Shown: in pieces, positions 1 through 9,429 of the stretch | Numbering within the stretch: the first letter of the stretch is position 1 | How the letters are laid out: each line of letters starts with the position of its first letter | Assembly (NCBI GenBank): GCA_018715525.1 | Contig: DVLL01000021.1 | Location: 62,001 to 126,000, forward strand | Direction of reading: 5' to 3' | DNA length: 64,000 nt | Source: Candidatus Faeciplasma pullistercoris | GTDB lineage: Bacteria; Bacillota; Clostridia; Oscillospirales; Ruminococcaceae | Notes under the pieces: model-generated | What the model was told of the DNA's origin: nothing | The model's input: the letters and a program-made list of their open reading frames with translations, nothing else | The model's database searches: none | Program-made: the position numbers and the translations under genes

Positions 1-696
1 TGCTGCCGAGCGAGAGGGATACCGATACGAATAGGAGTCAACTCCGGCTCACTTGAAAAGGACATACTGAATAAATACGGCGCTCCGACGGCGGAGGCTC
101 TGTGCGAGAGCGCGATGAGGCATGTCAGACTTCTTGAAAAGTTTGATTTTCCCGACATTGTTATATCCATCAAATCGTCGGATGTGCCGACTAACATATC
201 AGCGTACCGGCTTATGCGTCAAATATGTGATTATCCCTTGCACCTCGGGGTCACTGAGGCAGGTACATATAACATGGGAATAATTAAGTCAAGCATAGGA
301 ATAGGGTCTTTGCTGTGTGACGGAATAGGCGAAACGATAAGGGTCTCGCTTACTGACGACCCGGTAAAAGAGGTAGAGGCTGGTATAAACATACTCAAGG
401 CGGTGGGAAAGCGGGGAGGAGTCAAGCTTGTTTCTTGCCCGACCTGCGGAAGAACTAAAATTGACCTAATCGGGTTGGCAAAAAGGATTGAGGCTGCTCT
501 TGCGGGGGTCAATAAGGACATTACTGTCGCTGTCATGGGCTGTGTGGTAAACGGTCCCGGCGAGGCAAGGGAAGCGGATATAGGTCTTGCCGGCGGAGAC
601 GGCTGTGCGGTTTTATTCAAAAAGGACAAGATTCTTGGAAAGTACCCTGAGGCAGAGGCGTTTGAGGCGCTTCTTGGGGAAATAGACAAGCTTTAA
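1..696 (+). CDS. ispG: IspG (GcpE) 4-hydroxy-3-methylbut-2-enyl diphosphate synthase, 5'-truncated by the window edge
   Basis: This enzyme reduces 2-C-methyl-erythritol 2,4-cyclodiphosphate to HMBPP in the MEP isoprenoid pathway and carries a [4Fe-4S] cluster. The frame is open from base 1 ([17 protein letters not shown]), so the ORF-track ATG at 115 is internal and the true start lies upstream of the window. The C-terminal cluster-binding region is visible as CPTCGR and, about 35 residues on, [10 protein letters not shown]. About 231 C-terminal residues are present, which reach the normal C-terminus ([17 protein letters not shown]). polC follows after 13 nt, probably on the same transcript. 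A second MEP-pathway gene, ispE, lies at 10.3 kb. Confidence 0.95.
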   Translation, partial: CCRARGIPIRIGVNSGSLEKDILNKYGAPTAEALCESAMRHVRLLEKFDFPDIVISIKSSDVPTNISAYRLMRQICDYPLHLGVTEAGTYNMGIIKSSIGIGSLLCDGIGETIRVSLTDDPVKEVEAGINILKAVGKRGGVKLVSCPTCGRTKIDLIGLAKRIEAALAGVNKDITVAVMGCVVNGPGEAREADIGLAGGDGCAVLFKKDKILGKYPEAEAFEALLGEIDKL

Positions 697-709
697 ATCG
701 GAGGCTCAA

Positions 710-3700
710 ATGGCATTTCGGACAGTGGCTGAGTTTTTCAGCTCGTATGACAACATAATACCCGAGTCTTTGGCAGACGGTGAGATAACCCGTCTCGGAT
801 TTTCAAAGGATTCCACCTCGATAGGCGTGGAGGTCAAGCTAAAGCGCATTGTCTCATTGGCGGATTTAAAGAGTTTTGCCGCCGGGCTAAAGGCCGCGCT
901 CGGAGTGAACGACGCTTATATCCATCCTATATATGACAGCTCGCTGTTGAGCATCGACGCCATGCCCGTCGTTATCGACGAGCTAAAAAGACGCGCGCCT
1001 ATAAACGGTTTTATAGACAACGCGGAGTATGATATAACCGACTCGATTCTTAAAATCAATCTCAAAAACGGCGGCGCAGATTGTCTTAGGAGAGCGGGCA
1101 TTGAAACGCTTCTGCCAAAGATAATACACAAATGGTTCGGTGTAAGCCTAAGCGTAGAGCTTTGCGGGGTATTGACTGTTGACAGCGGAGAGCATGACAG
1201 CAAGCGCCTGTCAAGCCTTGACATGATGCCTGCCGCTCCTCAAGCGTCCCAGCCGCCAGCGCCAAAACATGAATCTTCGGGTGGCATCAATTATACAATT
1301 GAGCTTCCCATTCCGGGAATGCTTCCGGATGCCACTGTCATAATGGGCAGGGAGATATATGGCGTGAAAGAAGTAACCTCCTTAGATGAAGTATCGGAGG
1401 AAAGCGGCAGAGTAACGGTTGTCGGAGATGTTGTGAGCGTTGAGTCAAGAGCTACCAAGGACGGCAAGAGGATGATTATTTCTGTTATCCTGACCGATTA
1501 CCGAAGCTCGATAACGCTCAAAATAATAGAGCTTGTCAAGAAAGCTGAAGCTATACTCGAGGGAATAAAGGCTGGGAACACTGTTGTCGCGTCCGGAGAC
1601 ATAGTTTTTGACACCTATGACAAGGAAATCAACCTTAAGCCTAAGGACATAAGCCTTGTCAAGCGTGTTCCCAAGGTTGATGACGCACCTGTAAAAAGGG
1701 TGGAGCTCCACTGCCATACCAATATGTCCACAATGGACGGAATTACGCCCTCGGATCAGATAGTAAAGCAGGCGTACAAGTGGGGAATGAGCGCGATAGC
1801 GATAACAGACCACGGAGTCTGCCAGGGCTTTCCGGACGCTATGTACCAGGTGGATAAGATAAGGAAAGACGGCGGGAACTTCAAGGTGATATATGGTCTT
1901 GAAGCATATCAGGTCAATGATGAGACTAACATAGTTTTCGGACATGGCAAAAGGAAGCTGACAGACGAATTTATCGTCTTTGATCTTGAGACAACCGGAT
2001 TATCTGCCGCTAACGAGAAGATAATCGAGATAGGCGCTGTAAGGGTGAAAAACCTTACAGTTGTTGACACAATGGATATATTCGTAAACCCGGGAAAGCC
2101 TATACCTCCGAGAATAATAGAACTGACCGGAATCAACGACAGCATGGTCAAGGACGCTGTCGGCGAGAAGGAGGCAATGGAGCAGTTTACCGCCTTTTGC
2201 GGCGATAACCCTGTTTTGGTTGCCCACAACGCCGGGTTTGACACATCATTTATAAGAGCGGCAATATCCCGCTGCGGCATGAAGTTCGATTTTAGCTACA
2301 TAGATACCGTTGCAATGTCAAGGAACCTTCTGCCCACGCTCTCGAAGTTTACGCTTGACAACGTTGCTAAGCATCTTGGCTTGGGAGATTTTAACCATCA
2401 CCGAGCCTGCGACGATGCGGCTATAAATGCGGGAATATTTGAAAAGCTTTCAAGAATGCTCCTTGAGACCAACGAGGAGCTTACAGTTGATAAAATAAAC
2501 TCTTCTCTGCCAAAGACGGATATATCAAAGCTTCCTTCCTTCCACCAGATCATAATAGCTAAGGACAAGGTGGGTCTTAAAAATTTATACAAGCTTGTAT
2601 CCTATTCCAACCTCAAGTATTTTCACAAGAATCCAAGAATACCTAAGTCTGAGCTGATAAAACACCGTGAGGGTCTGATAGTAGGCTCAGCGTGTGAGGC
2701 CGGAGAGCTGTTCAGGGCAATTTTCCAAGGTAGATCTTGGGACGAGCTGTGTGAGATAGCGAGATTTTATGATTATCTTGAGATTCAGCCGCTCGGGAAT
2801 AATATGTTTATGCTCAGGGACGGCAGCGTTTCGAGCGTTGAGCAGCTCAAGGACTTCAACAGGACGATAGTCAAGCTCGGAGAGGAGCTCGGAATACCTG
2901 TTGTAGCAACCGGAGACGTGCATTTTCTCAATGAGAGCGACGGAATATTCAGAAGCATACTCACGTCTGTGATGTATGAGGATTCAGATACTCAGGCGCC
3001 GCTTTACCTAAAGACCACAAATGAGATGCTGGAGGAGTTTTCCTACCTCGGCAAGGAAAAGGCGTATGAGGTGGTAGTCACCAATTCAAACCTCATCGCC
3101 GACATGACCGACCCTGAGCTAAGGGCGTTTCCCAAGGGAACATTTACTCCGCATATTGATGGTGCGGAGGAGGAGCTCACCGAAATATGCTGGCGGCGCG
3201 CCAAGGAAATATACGGCGACCCTATACCCGAGATAGTCTCAAAGCGGCTTGACAGAGAGCTTACATCAATAATAAAGCATGGCTTTGCGGTACTGTATGT
3301 AATAGCTAAGAGACTTGTAGCAAATTCGGTTGAGCACGGCTATCAGGTAGGCTCGCGAGGATCTGTAGGTTCGTCGTTCGTGGCGTCCATGTCAGGCATA
3401 TCAGAGGTCAATCCGCTTGTCCCTCACTATGTATGCGGAAAATGCAAGTACTCGGAGTTCTTCTCCAACGGCGAGTATGGTTCGGGCTTTGACCTTCCGC
3501 CAAAAAAATGTCCCGTCTGCGGAGAGGAGCTTCACAGAGACGGTCACGACATACCGTTTGAGACCTTCCTCGGCTTCAATGGAGACAAGTCGCCTGATAT
3601 AGACCTGAACTTCTCCGGCGACTATCAGTCAAGTGCTCACAAGTACACAGAAGAGCTTTTTGGCTCTGACAATGTTTTCAAGGCCGGAACTATTTCTACC

Positions 3701-5023
3701 GTAGCTGACAAGACGGCATACGGATATGTTATGAAATACCTTGAGGAGCGGGGAAGAAAGGTGCCGGCTGCCGAGGTCACAAGGCTGACGCGGGGCTGCA
3801 CAGGCATAAAGAGAACTACCGGTCAGCACCCTGGAGGAATGGTAGTTATTCCGAGCGAGTATGAGGTATATGACTTTACCCCGGTTCAGCACCCGGCAGA
3901 AAAGACTGATTCGGATATCGTTACCACTCACTTTGACTTCAACTCATTGCACGATACTATCCTCAAGCTTGACGAGCTGGGGCACGATGTCCCGACGCTG
4001 TACAAGTACCTTGAGGACATGACCGGCACGGATATAACCAAGACGCCGATGAGCGATCCAGCCGTTTACTCGCTGTTCACATCTCCTGCGGCTCTCGGAG
4101 TTACCGAGGAAGAAATAGACAGCAAGACCGGTACTCTCGGTATACCTGAGATGGGTACGCCGTTCGTAAGAGGGATGCTTGTCGAGTGTAAGCCCACTAA
4201 GTTTTCCGACCTTTTGCAGATATCAGGACTATCTCACGGAACTGACGTTTGGCTCGGCAACGCCTCTGAGCTTATAAAAAACGGCACCTGCACTATCGAT
4301 CAGGTTATAGGAACCCGTGACAGCATAATGACATATCTTATATACCACGGCGTTGACCCTAGTCTTTCGTTCAAGATAATGGAGATAGTAAGAAAGGGCA
4401 ACGCGCCCAAGCTGCTTACAGACGAAATGAAGCAGACGATGCGCGAGCACGACGTCCCTGAGTGGTACATAGACAGCTGCATGAAAATAAAGTACATGTT
4501 CCCAAAGGCACACGCAGCGGCGTATGTTACCGCCGCTATAAGGCTTGCCTGGTACAAGGTTCACAGACCGCTTGAGTTCTACGCGGCTATGTTTACGGTA
4601 AGAGGCGAGGACTTTGATGCTGAAACGGCTGTCCGAGGAAAGCTTGCGGCAAGATATAAAATAGACGAGTTCAAGCAGAAGGGAAATGACCGCTCCGACA
4701 AGGAGGACGGCGTGCTTGACACCCTGATGCTTATAAACGAGATGCTCTGCCGCGGATATGAGTTTTTGCCGATAGACATACATAAATCTCACGCCACGAT
4801 ATACAGAATAGAGGATGGGAAAATCAGGCTTCCGTTTGTCTCCGTGAACGGCGTAGGCGAAAACGCCGCAAAAGCGATTTATAATTGCGCTCAAAGGGCG
4901 GATTTCATATCGGTAGAGGAGTTTCAAAATCAGTCCGGCGTGTCAAAGTCTGTAATTGACTCGCTTGTTAGCGCTAATGCGTTCGGTAATATGCCGCTCA
5001 CGGCGCAGATGACTTTGTTTTAG
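710..5023 (+). CDS. polC: PolC-type DNA polymerase III alpha subunit with built-in 3'-5' exonuclease
   Basis: The main replicative polymerase of Gram-positive bacteria. Visible domains are an N-terminal region, an OB-fold part, a PHP domain split by the exonuclease ([11 protein letters not shown] near residue 335), the DnaQ-like proofreading exonuclease ([11 protein letters not shown] near residue 423, later HRACDDA), then the polymerase palm with the metal-binding PDIDLNF near residue 963 and PGGMVVIP. A zinc-finger pattern (CGKCKY, then CPVCGEEL) sits before the catalytic motif, as in other PolC proteins. At 1437 residues it has full family length. The start ATG at 710 has GGAGG upstream. 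It is only 13 nt after ispG, an order found in many Clostridia. Confidence 0.98.
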   Translation: MAFRTVAEFFSSYDNIIPESLADGEITRLGFSKDSTSIGVEVKLKRIVSLADLKSFAAGLKAALGVNDAYIHPIYDSSLLSIDAMPVVIDELKRRAPINGFIDNAEYDITDSILKINLKNGGADCLRRAGIETLLPKIIHKWFGVSLSVELCGVLTVDSGEHDSKRLSSLDMMPAAPQASQPPAPKHESSGGINYTIELPIPGMLPDATVIMGREIYGVKEVTSLDEVSEESGRVTVVGDVVSVESRATKDGKRMIISVILTDYRSSITLKIIELVKKAEAILEGIKAGNTVVASGDIVFDTYDKEINLKPKDISLVKRVPKVDDAPVKRVELHCHTNMSTMDGITPSDQIVKQAYKWGMSAIAITDHGVCQGFPDAMYQVDKIRKDGGNFKVIYGLEAYQVNDETNIVFGHGKRKLTDEFIVFDLETTGLSAANEKIIEIGAVRVKNLTVVDTMDIFVNPGKPIPPRIIELTGINDSMVKDAVGEKEAMEQFTAFCGDNPVLVAHNAGFDTSFIRAAISRCGMKFDFSYIDTVAMSRNLLPTLSKFTLDNVAKHLGLGDFNHHRACDDAAINAGIFEKLSRMLLETNEELTVDKINSSLPKTDISKLPSFHQIIIAKDKVGLKNLYKLVSYSNLKYFHKNPRIPKSELIKHREGLIVGSACEAGELFRAIFQGRSWDELCEIARFYDYLEIQPLGNNMFMLRDGSVSSVEQLKDFNRTIVKLGEELGIPVVATGDVHFLNESDGIFRSILTSVMYEDSDTQAPLYLKTTNEMLEEFSYLGKEKAYEVVVTNSNLIADMTDPELRAFPKGTFTPHIDGAEEELTEICWRRAKEIYGDPIPEIVSKRLDRELTSIIKHGFAVLYVIAKRLVANSVEHGYQVGSRGSVGSSFVASMSGISEVNPLVPHYVCGKCKYSEFFSNGEYGSGFDLPPKKCPVCGEELHRDGHDIPFETFLGFNGDKSPDIDLNFSGDYQSSAHKYTEELFGSDNVFKAGTISTVADKTAYGYVMKYLEERGRKVPAAEVTRLTRGCTGIKRTTGQHPGGMVVIPSEYEVYDFTPVQHPAEKTDSDIVTTHFDFNSLHDTILKLDELGHDVPTLYKYLEDMTGTDITKTPMSDPAVYSLFTSPAALGVTEEEIDSKTGTLGIPEMGTPFVRGMLVECKPTKFSDLLQISGLSHGTDVWLGNASELIKNGTCTIDQVIGTRDSIMTYLIYHGVDPSLSFKIMEIVRKGNAPKLLTDEMKQTMREHDVPEWYIDSCMKIKYMFPKAHAAAYVTAAIRLAWYKVHRPLEFYAAMFTVRGEDFDAETAVRGKLAARYKIDEFKQKGNDRSDKEDGVLDTLMLINEMLCRGYEFLPIDIHKSHATIYRIEDGKIRLPFVSVNGVGENAAKAIYNCAQRADFISVEEFQNQSGVSKSVIDSLVSANAFGNMPLTAQMTLF

Positions 5024-5102
5024 TTTAAGTCACTATTTGACTGCATACTGAATAATATGTAGAGAAGTTTTATAACTTTAATACTTATTCAGGAGGATTT
5101 AT

Positions 5103-5867
5103 ATGGCTGATTTCGGAACTAATCCGTGCGGCTTTAAGGAAGCAGTCACGATAGAGGCGCAGCGAATATTCGACAGCTGCTCAGACAGAGACTGCCTCGA
5201 GGATCTTGAGGTCACATTTGCGGATTATGAGTCAAATCTGAGGGTAAACGAAGCGACATATGCCAAAGCAAGATGCGCGCAGGTTACGAGCGTATTTTTC
5301 TCGGTTGAGCCGATACCCTTCAACAAGGGCTTTTACTCGGTAGACATTACTTACACATTCGATGTTGAAATAGAGCTTGCGCCCTCCGCCGCAGCTCAGA
5401 CGACCACCGTTCACGGCAGCGCGACCTTCACCAAAAAGGTTATTCTATACGGCAGCGACGGCGGAACCAAGTACTTTACCTCAACAGACAACGGGGCGGT
5501 ATCGGTGACCGGCTGCAGCTACAACAACCCGCCTAAGGCAACGCTTGCTGTTGCAGACCCGATTGTACTGAACATCAGACTTGTGAGCATACCCGCCATG
5601 AATTGCTGCACCGATGCAACCTGCGAGCAGACGGTAGTATCGCCGGCAAGAAAGATGATTTATGTCACCCTTGGAGTCTTCTCGATAGTATCGCTGGCAA
5701 GAACCGTTCCTGTGATGGTGCCCGCATACGACTACGCGGTGCCGAACAAGGAGTGCGTTTCAAGCACAGAGAGTCCTTGCGAGCTGTTTGAGAAGATCAA
5801 CTTCCCGTCAAGTGAATTCTTCCCCAAGAGCCTTGAGGACATATCAAGCTGCTGCAACAACAGCTAA
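5103..5867 (+). CDS. Conserved-looking Cys-containing protein of unknown function (254 aa)
   Basis: I do not assign a function. The protein has no signal peptide or membrane segment. It starts with MADFGTNPCGFKEAV, carries DSCSDRDC near residues 25-32, has several further cysteines (NCCTDATC in the second half) and ends in SSCCNNS. The middle alternates hydrophobic and polar residues, suggesting beta structure. The start is well set by AGGAGG six to seven bases before the ATG. It ends just before a strong terminator, so it is the last gene of its transcript, and the next gene is the sporulation gene ylmC. A role in the spore coat or envelope is possible from the cysteine pattern and the neighbour but is only a guess. 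Confidence 0.8.
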   Translation: MADFGTNPCGFKEAVTIEAQRIFDSCSDRDCLEDLEVTFADYESNLRVNEATYAKARCAQVTSVFFSVEPIPFNKGFYSVDITYTFDVEIELAPSAAAQTTTVHGSATFTKKVILYGSDGGTKYFTSTDNGAVSVTGCSYNNPPKATLAVADPIVLNIRLVSIPAMNCCTDATCEQTVVSPARKMIYVTLGVFSIVSLARTVPVMVPAYDYAVPNKECVSSTESPCELFEKINFPSSEFFPKSLEDISSCCNNS

Positions 5868-5874
5868 TAATCTT

Positions 5875-5911
5875 CTCACCTCGGTCATATTATTGACTGA
5901 GGTGAGTTTTT
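5875..5911 (+). terminator. Rho-independent terminator overlapping the ylmC ribosome-binding site
   Basis: A 13-bp stem (CTCACCTCGGTCA / TGACTGAGGTGAG, one G-U pair) with a TATTAT loop is followed by TTTTT. The T-run runs straight into the ATG of ylmC, and the 3' arm holds GAGGTGAG, the only Shine-Dalgarno-like sequence for that ATG. Confidence 0.85.
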
Positions 5912-6244
5912 ATGAAGTGCAGGCTCTCTGATCTTAAGTCAAAGGAAGTGATTGAAACAAAATCCGGGGTCATAATAGGCAGAATAGATGATGTAGAAAT
6001 AAATATGGAGGATTCCTCGGTGGAGTCGATGATAGTATACGGCAGACCAAGACTTTTCGGGATTTTTGGCAGGGAAGACGACATAGTAATAAGCTATGAG
6101 GACATCGACCTGATAGGAAAAGACACTGTTTTAGTTTCGCGGAGCAGGGTTGTTGACTCAAAAAGCTCTAAATCAAGCCGTTATTCGGCGAAAAAAGAGA
6201 AAGCTGGAGACAGCTTGGATGACTTTGAAAAAATCTTCGGATAA
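5912..6244 (+). CDS. ylmC: YlmC/YmxH family PRC-barrel sporulation protein
   Basis: Small PRC-barrel protein of the YlmC/YmxH family, common in spore-forming Firmicutes; the molecular role is not well established. The N-terminal 80 residues match the family pattern (MKCRLSDLKSKEVI, SGVIIGRIDDVEI, GRPRLFGIFGREDDIVI, YEDIDLIGKDTVLV). About 30 extra C-terminal residues are Ser/Lys-rich and end in SLDDFEKIFG, longer than the roughly 80-residue Bacillus protein. The ribosome-binding site sits in the 3' arm of the preceding terminator hairpin, so read-through RNA would fold it away. The gene is followed by the rpsB promoter. Confidence 0.85.
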   Translation: MKCRLSDLKSKEVIETKSGVIIGRIDDVEINMEDSSVESMIVYGRPRLFGIFGREDDIVISYEDIDLIGKDTVLVSRSRVVDSKSSKSSRYSAKKEKAGDSLDDFEKIFG

Positions 6245-6259
6245 TTTTTGAAAAAGTAC

Positions 6260-6288
6260 TTGCAATACTCAAGCTGTGATGATATAAT
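6260..6288 (+). promoter_or_regulatory. Sigma-A promoter of rpsB-tsf
   Basis: TTGCAA (6260-6265), a 17-bp spacer and a perfect TATAAT (6283-6288). It starts a leader of about 110 nt before rpsB. Confidence 0.85.
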
Positions 6289-6294
6289 ATTACC

Positions 6295-6403
6295 GCAATT
6301 CGCACGCACGCGGTTTTGCCGTGGTTCCCCTGATAGGGGTGAAGGCAAGCTAACCGCTGCGGAGGGTTAGTAAAATTTATAAAAACCATAGGAGGTTACT
6401 ACA
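6295..6403 (+). promoter_or_regulatory. Structured 5' leader of rpsB
   Basis: The roughly 108-nt leader holds nested and adjacent stems. An outer stem TTGCC/GGCAA (6316-6320 / 6344-6348) encloses the hairpin CCCCT-GAT-AGGGG (6327-6339). It is followed at once by a second hairpin CTAACC-GCTGCGGAG-GGTTAG (6350-6370). The ribosome-binding site AGGAGG (6390-6395) lies 20 nt on. The layout fits autogenous control by ribosomal protein S2, but I do not recognise a named leader family and there is no terminator in it. Confidence 0.5.
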
Positions 6404-7156
6404 ATGGCAGTAGTATCAATGAAGCAGCTTCTTGAGGCAGGCGTTCACTTCGGACACCAGACAAGAAGATGGAACCCTAAGATGGCTCCCTACATTTTCA
6501 CAGAAAGAAACGGCATTTACATCATCGACCTTCAGAAGACAGTCAAGAAGCTCGATGAGGCTTACATGTTCATAAGAGATATTTCCGCAAACGGCGGCGA
6601 GGTTCTCTTTGTAGGTACGAAGAAGCAGGCGGGCGACTCCATCAAGGAGGAAGCTGTAAGAGCTAACGCTCATTATGTAAACGCAAGATGGCTCGGCGGC
6701 ATGATGACAAACTTCAAGACCATCCAGACCAGAATTTCCAGACTTGAGCAGCTCCATAAGATGTCTGAGGACGGAACCTTTGACCTTCTTCCCAAGAAGG
6801 AAGTAGTGAAGCTTACCCTTGAGATAGAGAAGCTTGAGAAGTACCTTGGCGGTATCAAGAATATGAAGGAGCTTCCTTCTGCTCTCTTCATCGTTGACCC
6901 CAAGAGAGAGAAGATCGCCGTATCTGAGGCTAAGAAGCTCGGCATCCCGATAGTCGCTATCGTAGATACCAACTGCGATCCCGATGAGGTTGATTATGTA
7001 ATTCCCGGTAACGATGACGCCATCAGAGCTGTAAAGCTTATTTCCGGCGCAATGGCTGACGCTATCATCGAGGGCAGACAGGGCGAGACTCAGGCAGAGG
7101 CAACAGAGTCTGAGGATAACTCTGAGGCAGAGACCGAGACTGAGGCGCAGGCATAA
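6404..7156 (+). CDS. rpsB: 30S ribosomal protein S2
   Basis: S2 binds late to the 30S body near the head junction and helps bring in S1-like function. The family N-terminus is clear ([23 protein letters not shown]), with [18 protein letters not shown] and [24 protein letters not shown]. The length of 250 residues is normal but the last 25 residues are an acidic Glu/Thr/Ala tail. AGGAGG lies 8 nt before the ATG. It forms the usual pair with tsf, driven by the promoter at 6260. Confidence 0.98.
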   Translation: MAVVSMKQLLEAGVHFGHQTRRWNPKMAPYIFTERNGIYIIDLQKTVKKLDEAYMFIRDISANGGEVLFVGTKKQAGDSIKEEAVRANAHYVNARWLGGMMTNFKTIQTRISRLEQLHKMSEDGTFDLLPKKEVVKLTLEIEKLEKYLGGIKNMKELPSALFIVDPKREKIAVSEAKKLGIPIVAIVDTNCDPDEVDYVIPGNDDAIRAVKLISGAMADAIIEGRQGETQAEATESEDNSEAETETEAQA

Positions 7157-7172
7157 TTATAGCTAAATTGAA

Positions 7173-7195
7173 AGGGCAGGTCAACAACCTGCCCT
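7173..7195 (+). other. Intergenic hairpin between rpsB and tsf
   Basis: Perfect 9-bp stem AGGGCAGGT-CAACA-ACCTGCCCT with a 5-nt loop but no T-run behind it. It could be a processing or stability element, or a weak attenuator that sets the rpsB:tsf ratio. Confidence 0.6.
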
Positions 7196-7238
7196 AACTG
7201 TGATAAGAAGTAGAAAAGATAGGAAAGGATTGTTTATT

Positions 7239-8150
7239 ATGGCTAACATTACAGCAAAGGATGTTGCATCCCTTCGTGAGAGAACCGGCGTAGGCATGAT
7301 GGATTGCAAAAAGGCTTTAGTAGAGGCTGACGGCGATGTTGAGAAGGCAATAGTTATCCTCAGAGAAAAAGGACTTGCTACTCAGGCTAAGAAGGCAGGA
7401 AGAGTTGCTGCTGAGGGTCTTGTAGTTGCTATGGTAGAGGGAAACGTCGGCGTTGTTGTCGAGGTCAACTCAGAGACTGACTTCGTTGCAAATACCGACC
7501 AGTTCAAGAACTTCTGCAACATGGTTGCAAAGACCATTATCGAGTGCAACCCCGCTGATGTTGACGCTTTGAAGGCCTGCAAGGCTTCTGGTTCAGATAA
7601 GACCGTTGAGGAGGAACTTCAGGAAGTATTCCTTCAGATCAGAGAGAATATCCAGATCCGCAGATTCACCAGAATGGAGGGCACTCTCGTTGCCTATATA
7701 CACGGTGAGGGCAGAATCGGCGTTATGGTAAAGATGGATACCGATCTCGGCGAAAAGGCTTATGCCTGCGGCAAGGACTGCGCTTTGCAGATAGCTGCGA
7801 TGAATCCCGCATACCTTGACAGGACCAAGGTTCCCGCAGATGTTCTTGAGAATGAGAAGATGATCATGCACGCTCAGATGGCTGAGGATCCTAAGATGGC
7901 AAACAAGCCTGCTGCTGTTCTGGAGAAGATCGTTGAGGGCAAGGTTGGCAAGTACTACTCTGAGAACTGCCTTGTTGACCAGGAGTTCGTAAAGGACGGA
8001 GACTTCACAGTTGGCAAGTATGTCGAGAAGTGCGCTAAGGAACTCGGCGGCTCTATCAAGGTAGTTGATTATGTCCGCTACGAGAGAGGCGAGGGCATAG
8101 CTAAGAAGACCGACAACTTCGCTGACGAAGTTGCTTCTATGATCAAGTAA
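7239..8150 (+). CDS. tsf: Elongation factor Ts
   Basis: EF-Ts is the nucleotide exchange factor that recycles EF-Tu-GDP. The N-terminal UBA-like module and signature are present (ITAKDVASLRERTGVGMMDCKKAL), followed by NSETDFVAN, the core contact motif with EF-Tu. The length of 303 residues is normal. The track start at 7200 (GTG) has no ribosome-binding site and adds 13 unrelated residues; the ATG at 7239 has AGGAAAGGA about 9 nt upstream and gives the standard MANITAKDV start. A strong terminator follows. Confidence 0.97.
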   Translation: MANITAKDVASLRERTGVGMMDCKKALVEADGDVEKAIVILREKGLATQAKKAGRVAAEGLVVAMVEGNVGVVVEVNSETDFVANTDQFKNFCNMVAKTIIECNPADVDALKACKASGSDKTVEEELQEVFLQIRENIQIRRFTRMEGTLVAYIHGEGRIGVMVKMDTDLGEKAYACGKDCALQIAAMNPAYLDRTKVPADVLENEKMIMHAQMAEDPKMANKPAAVLEKIVEGKVGKYYSENCLVDQEFVKDGDFTVGKYVEKCAKELGGSIKVVDYVRYERGEGIAKKTDNFADEVASMIK

Positions 8151-8182
8151 TTTCGGCACTGCCTGAACTGAGGCAAAATTTT

Positions 8183-8215
8183 ACCTGCCATGTCTTACTG
8201 ACGTGGCAGGTTTTT
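8183..8215 (+). terminator. Terminator of rpsB-tsf
   Basis: 12-bp stem ACCTGCCATGTC / GACGTGGCAGGT (one G-U) with loop TTACT, followed by a T-run. It ends two bases before the stop codon of the convergent small ORF. Confidence 0.88.
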
Positions 8216-8216
8216 C

Positions 8217-8384
8217 TTATGCAAGTTTTATTTCAAGCTCAGCGTCGTTTTGCTTTTTAGCTGGAATACTTCGCGTAAGATGCCTTACAAGAAATATTTC
8301 GTAGCACTCCTGTTGCGTTAAAAGCGAATATATTCGGCTTAGGGGAATGTTTTCAATCAGCGCTATTTTTGATATCATATTCAA
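8217..8384 (-). CDS. Possible small protein (55 aa), unknown function, missed by the ORF track
   Basis: Below the track's size cut-off. The frame reads MNMISKIALIENIPL at the start and ends AKKQNDAELEIKLA. A good Shine-Dalgarno GAGGTGA lies 5 nt before a TTG start at 8384 (or 11 nt before an ATG at 8378, giving 53 residues). Codon choice, with many ATA codons, looks like the neighbours. The gene would be divergent from rsmA and convergent with tsf. No signal peptide or membrane segment is visible and I do not recognise the family. Evidence is limited to frame, ribosome-binding site and composition. Confidence 0.5.
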   Translation of the reverse strand: MNMISKIALIENIPLSRIYSLLTQQECYEIFLVRHLTRSIPAKKQNDAELEIKLA

Positions 8385-8435
8385 CCTGATCACCTCTTTG
8401 GAGTATTCTTTCCTTTTAGGACAGGATTATGCTTA

Positions 8436-8464
8436 TTGACGGGTGAAGAAGAGTCTGATATAAT
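8436..8464 (+). promoter_or_regulatory. Sigma-A promoter of rsmA
   Basis: TTGACG (8436-8441), 17-bp spacer, TATAAT (8459-8464). Confidence 0.8.
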
Positions 8465-8506
8465 CTTTTTTAAACCAAAAAGTTAAATGGGTGGAGAGTG
8501 AACCAA

Positions 8507-9370
8507 GTGGAAAATCTGTCTAATATAGGAGTGATAAAGGATATACTCTTTAGGCACGGATTTACGTTTTCAAAAAAGTTAGGGCAAAACTTTCTTGTTA
8601 ACCCATCTGTCTGCCCTAAAATAGCTGAACTTGGCAACGCTATGCCCGGATACGGTATATTGGAGATAGGTCCGGGAATAGGTGTTCTTACGAACGAGCT
8701 TGCAAAACGGGCGGACAAGGTTGTTGCGGTAGAAATCGACAAACGGCTCATTCCGGTTTTAGATGAAACTCTCTCAGAGTACGCCAATGTTAAAGTCATT
8801 AACAGCGATATTCTCGAGCTTGATCTACGCGGCCTGATAGCAGAGGAATTTTCCGGGCTCAAGGTAGCGGTATGCGCAAACCTTCCTTACTATATAACCT
8901 CTCCGATTTTGATGAGGCTACTCGAATCAAGGCTTCCGATAGGCTCAATAACCGCGATGGTTCAAAAGGAAGCCGGAGTCAGGCTGTGTGCTCCTCTCGG
9001 AACAAGAGAGGCTGGAGCTGTTACTGTGGCTGTAAACTATTTTTCCGAAGCTAAGATTTTGTTTGATGTCTCGCGGGGAAGCTTTATGCCGTCGCCGAAT
9101 GTTGATAGCTGCGTAGTCAGGTTTGACATAAGGGATAAAACTCCCAAGACCCTTGACGAGGAATTTTTCTTCAGGGTGGTAAGAGGCATGTTTTCTCAGA
9201 GAAGAAAGACGCTTGTAAACTGTGTGAGCGGTTCCTTGGGTATAGATAAGCAGACTGTTTCGACCGCCGTAGAGCGCTCAGGGCTTAATCAGTCGGTTCG
9301 CCCGGAGTCGTTAAATATGCAGCAGATGATTTCTTTCTCCGACTCGCTATATCTGCTCACTCAAAAATAG
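8507..9370 (+). CDS. rsmA: 16S rRNA (adenine1518/1519-N6) dimethyltransferase RsmA (KsgA)
   Basis: RsmA dimethylates two adjacent adenines in helix 45 of 16S rRNA late in 30S assembly. SAM-binding motif I is clear (ILEIGPGIGVLTNEL), as are KLGQNFLVN near the N-terminus and the catalytic NLPYYITSPI. The C-terminal helical domain is complete. The track start at 8498 is a GTG directly behind GGTGGAGA; the second GTG at 8507 has that sequence 9 nt upstream and is the better start (287 aa). It stands alone between its own promoter and terminator. Confidence 0.95.
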   Translation: MENLSNIGVIKDILFRHGFTFSKKLGQNFLVNPSVCPKIAELGNAMPGYGILEIGPGIGVLTNELAKRADKVVAVEIDKRLIPVLDETLSEYANVKVINSDILELDLRGLIAEEFSGLKVAVCANLPYYITSPILMRLLESRLPIGSITAMVQKEAGVRLCAPLGTREAGAVTVAVNYFSEAKILFDVSRGSFMPSPNVDSCVVRFDIRDKTPKTLDEEFFFRVVRGMFSQRRKTLVNCVSGSLGIDKQTVSTAVERSGLNQSVRPESLNMQQMISFSDSLYLLTQK

Positions 9371-9384
9371 ATCCAAACGCATAA

Positions 9385-9426
9385 AGCGTCCCGCGGCTCA
9401 CAACTGACCGCTGGGACGCTTTTTTG
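9385..9426 (+). terminator. Terminator of rsmA
   Basis: Stem AGCGTCCCGCGG / CCGC(T)GGGACGCT with a one-base bulge and an 11-nt loop, followed by TTTTTT. It lies between the convergent rsmA and radical SAM genes and ends 4 nt from the latter's stop. Confidence 0.9.
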
Positions 9427-9429
9427 AAA

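Noticed and set aside
4229-4927. 232-aa minus-strand ORF within polC
   Set aside because: Antisense shadow of the polymerase domain, no ribosome-binding site or recognisable motif.
5037-5090. Sigma-A promoter before the 5103 gene
   Set aside because: TTGACT is present but no -10 box lies at a usable distance.
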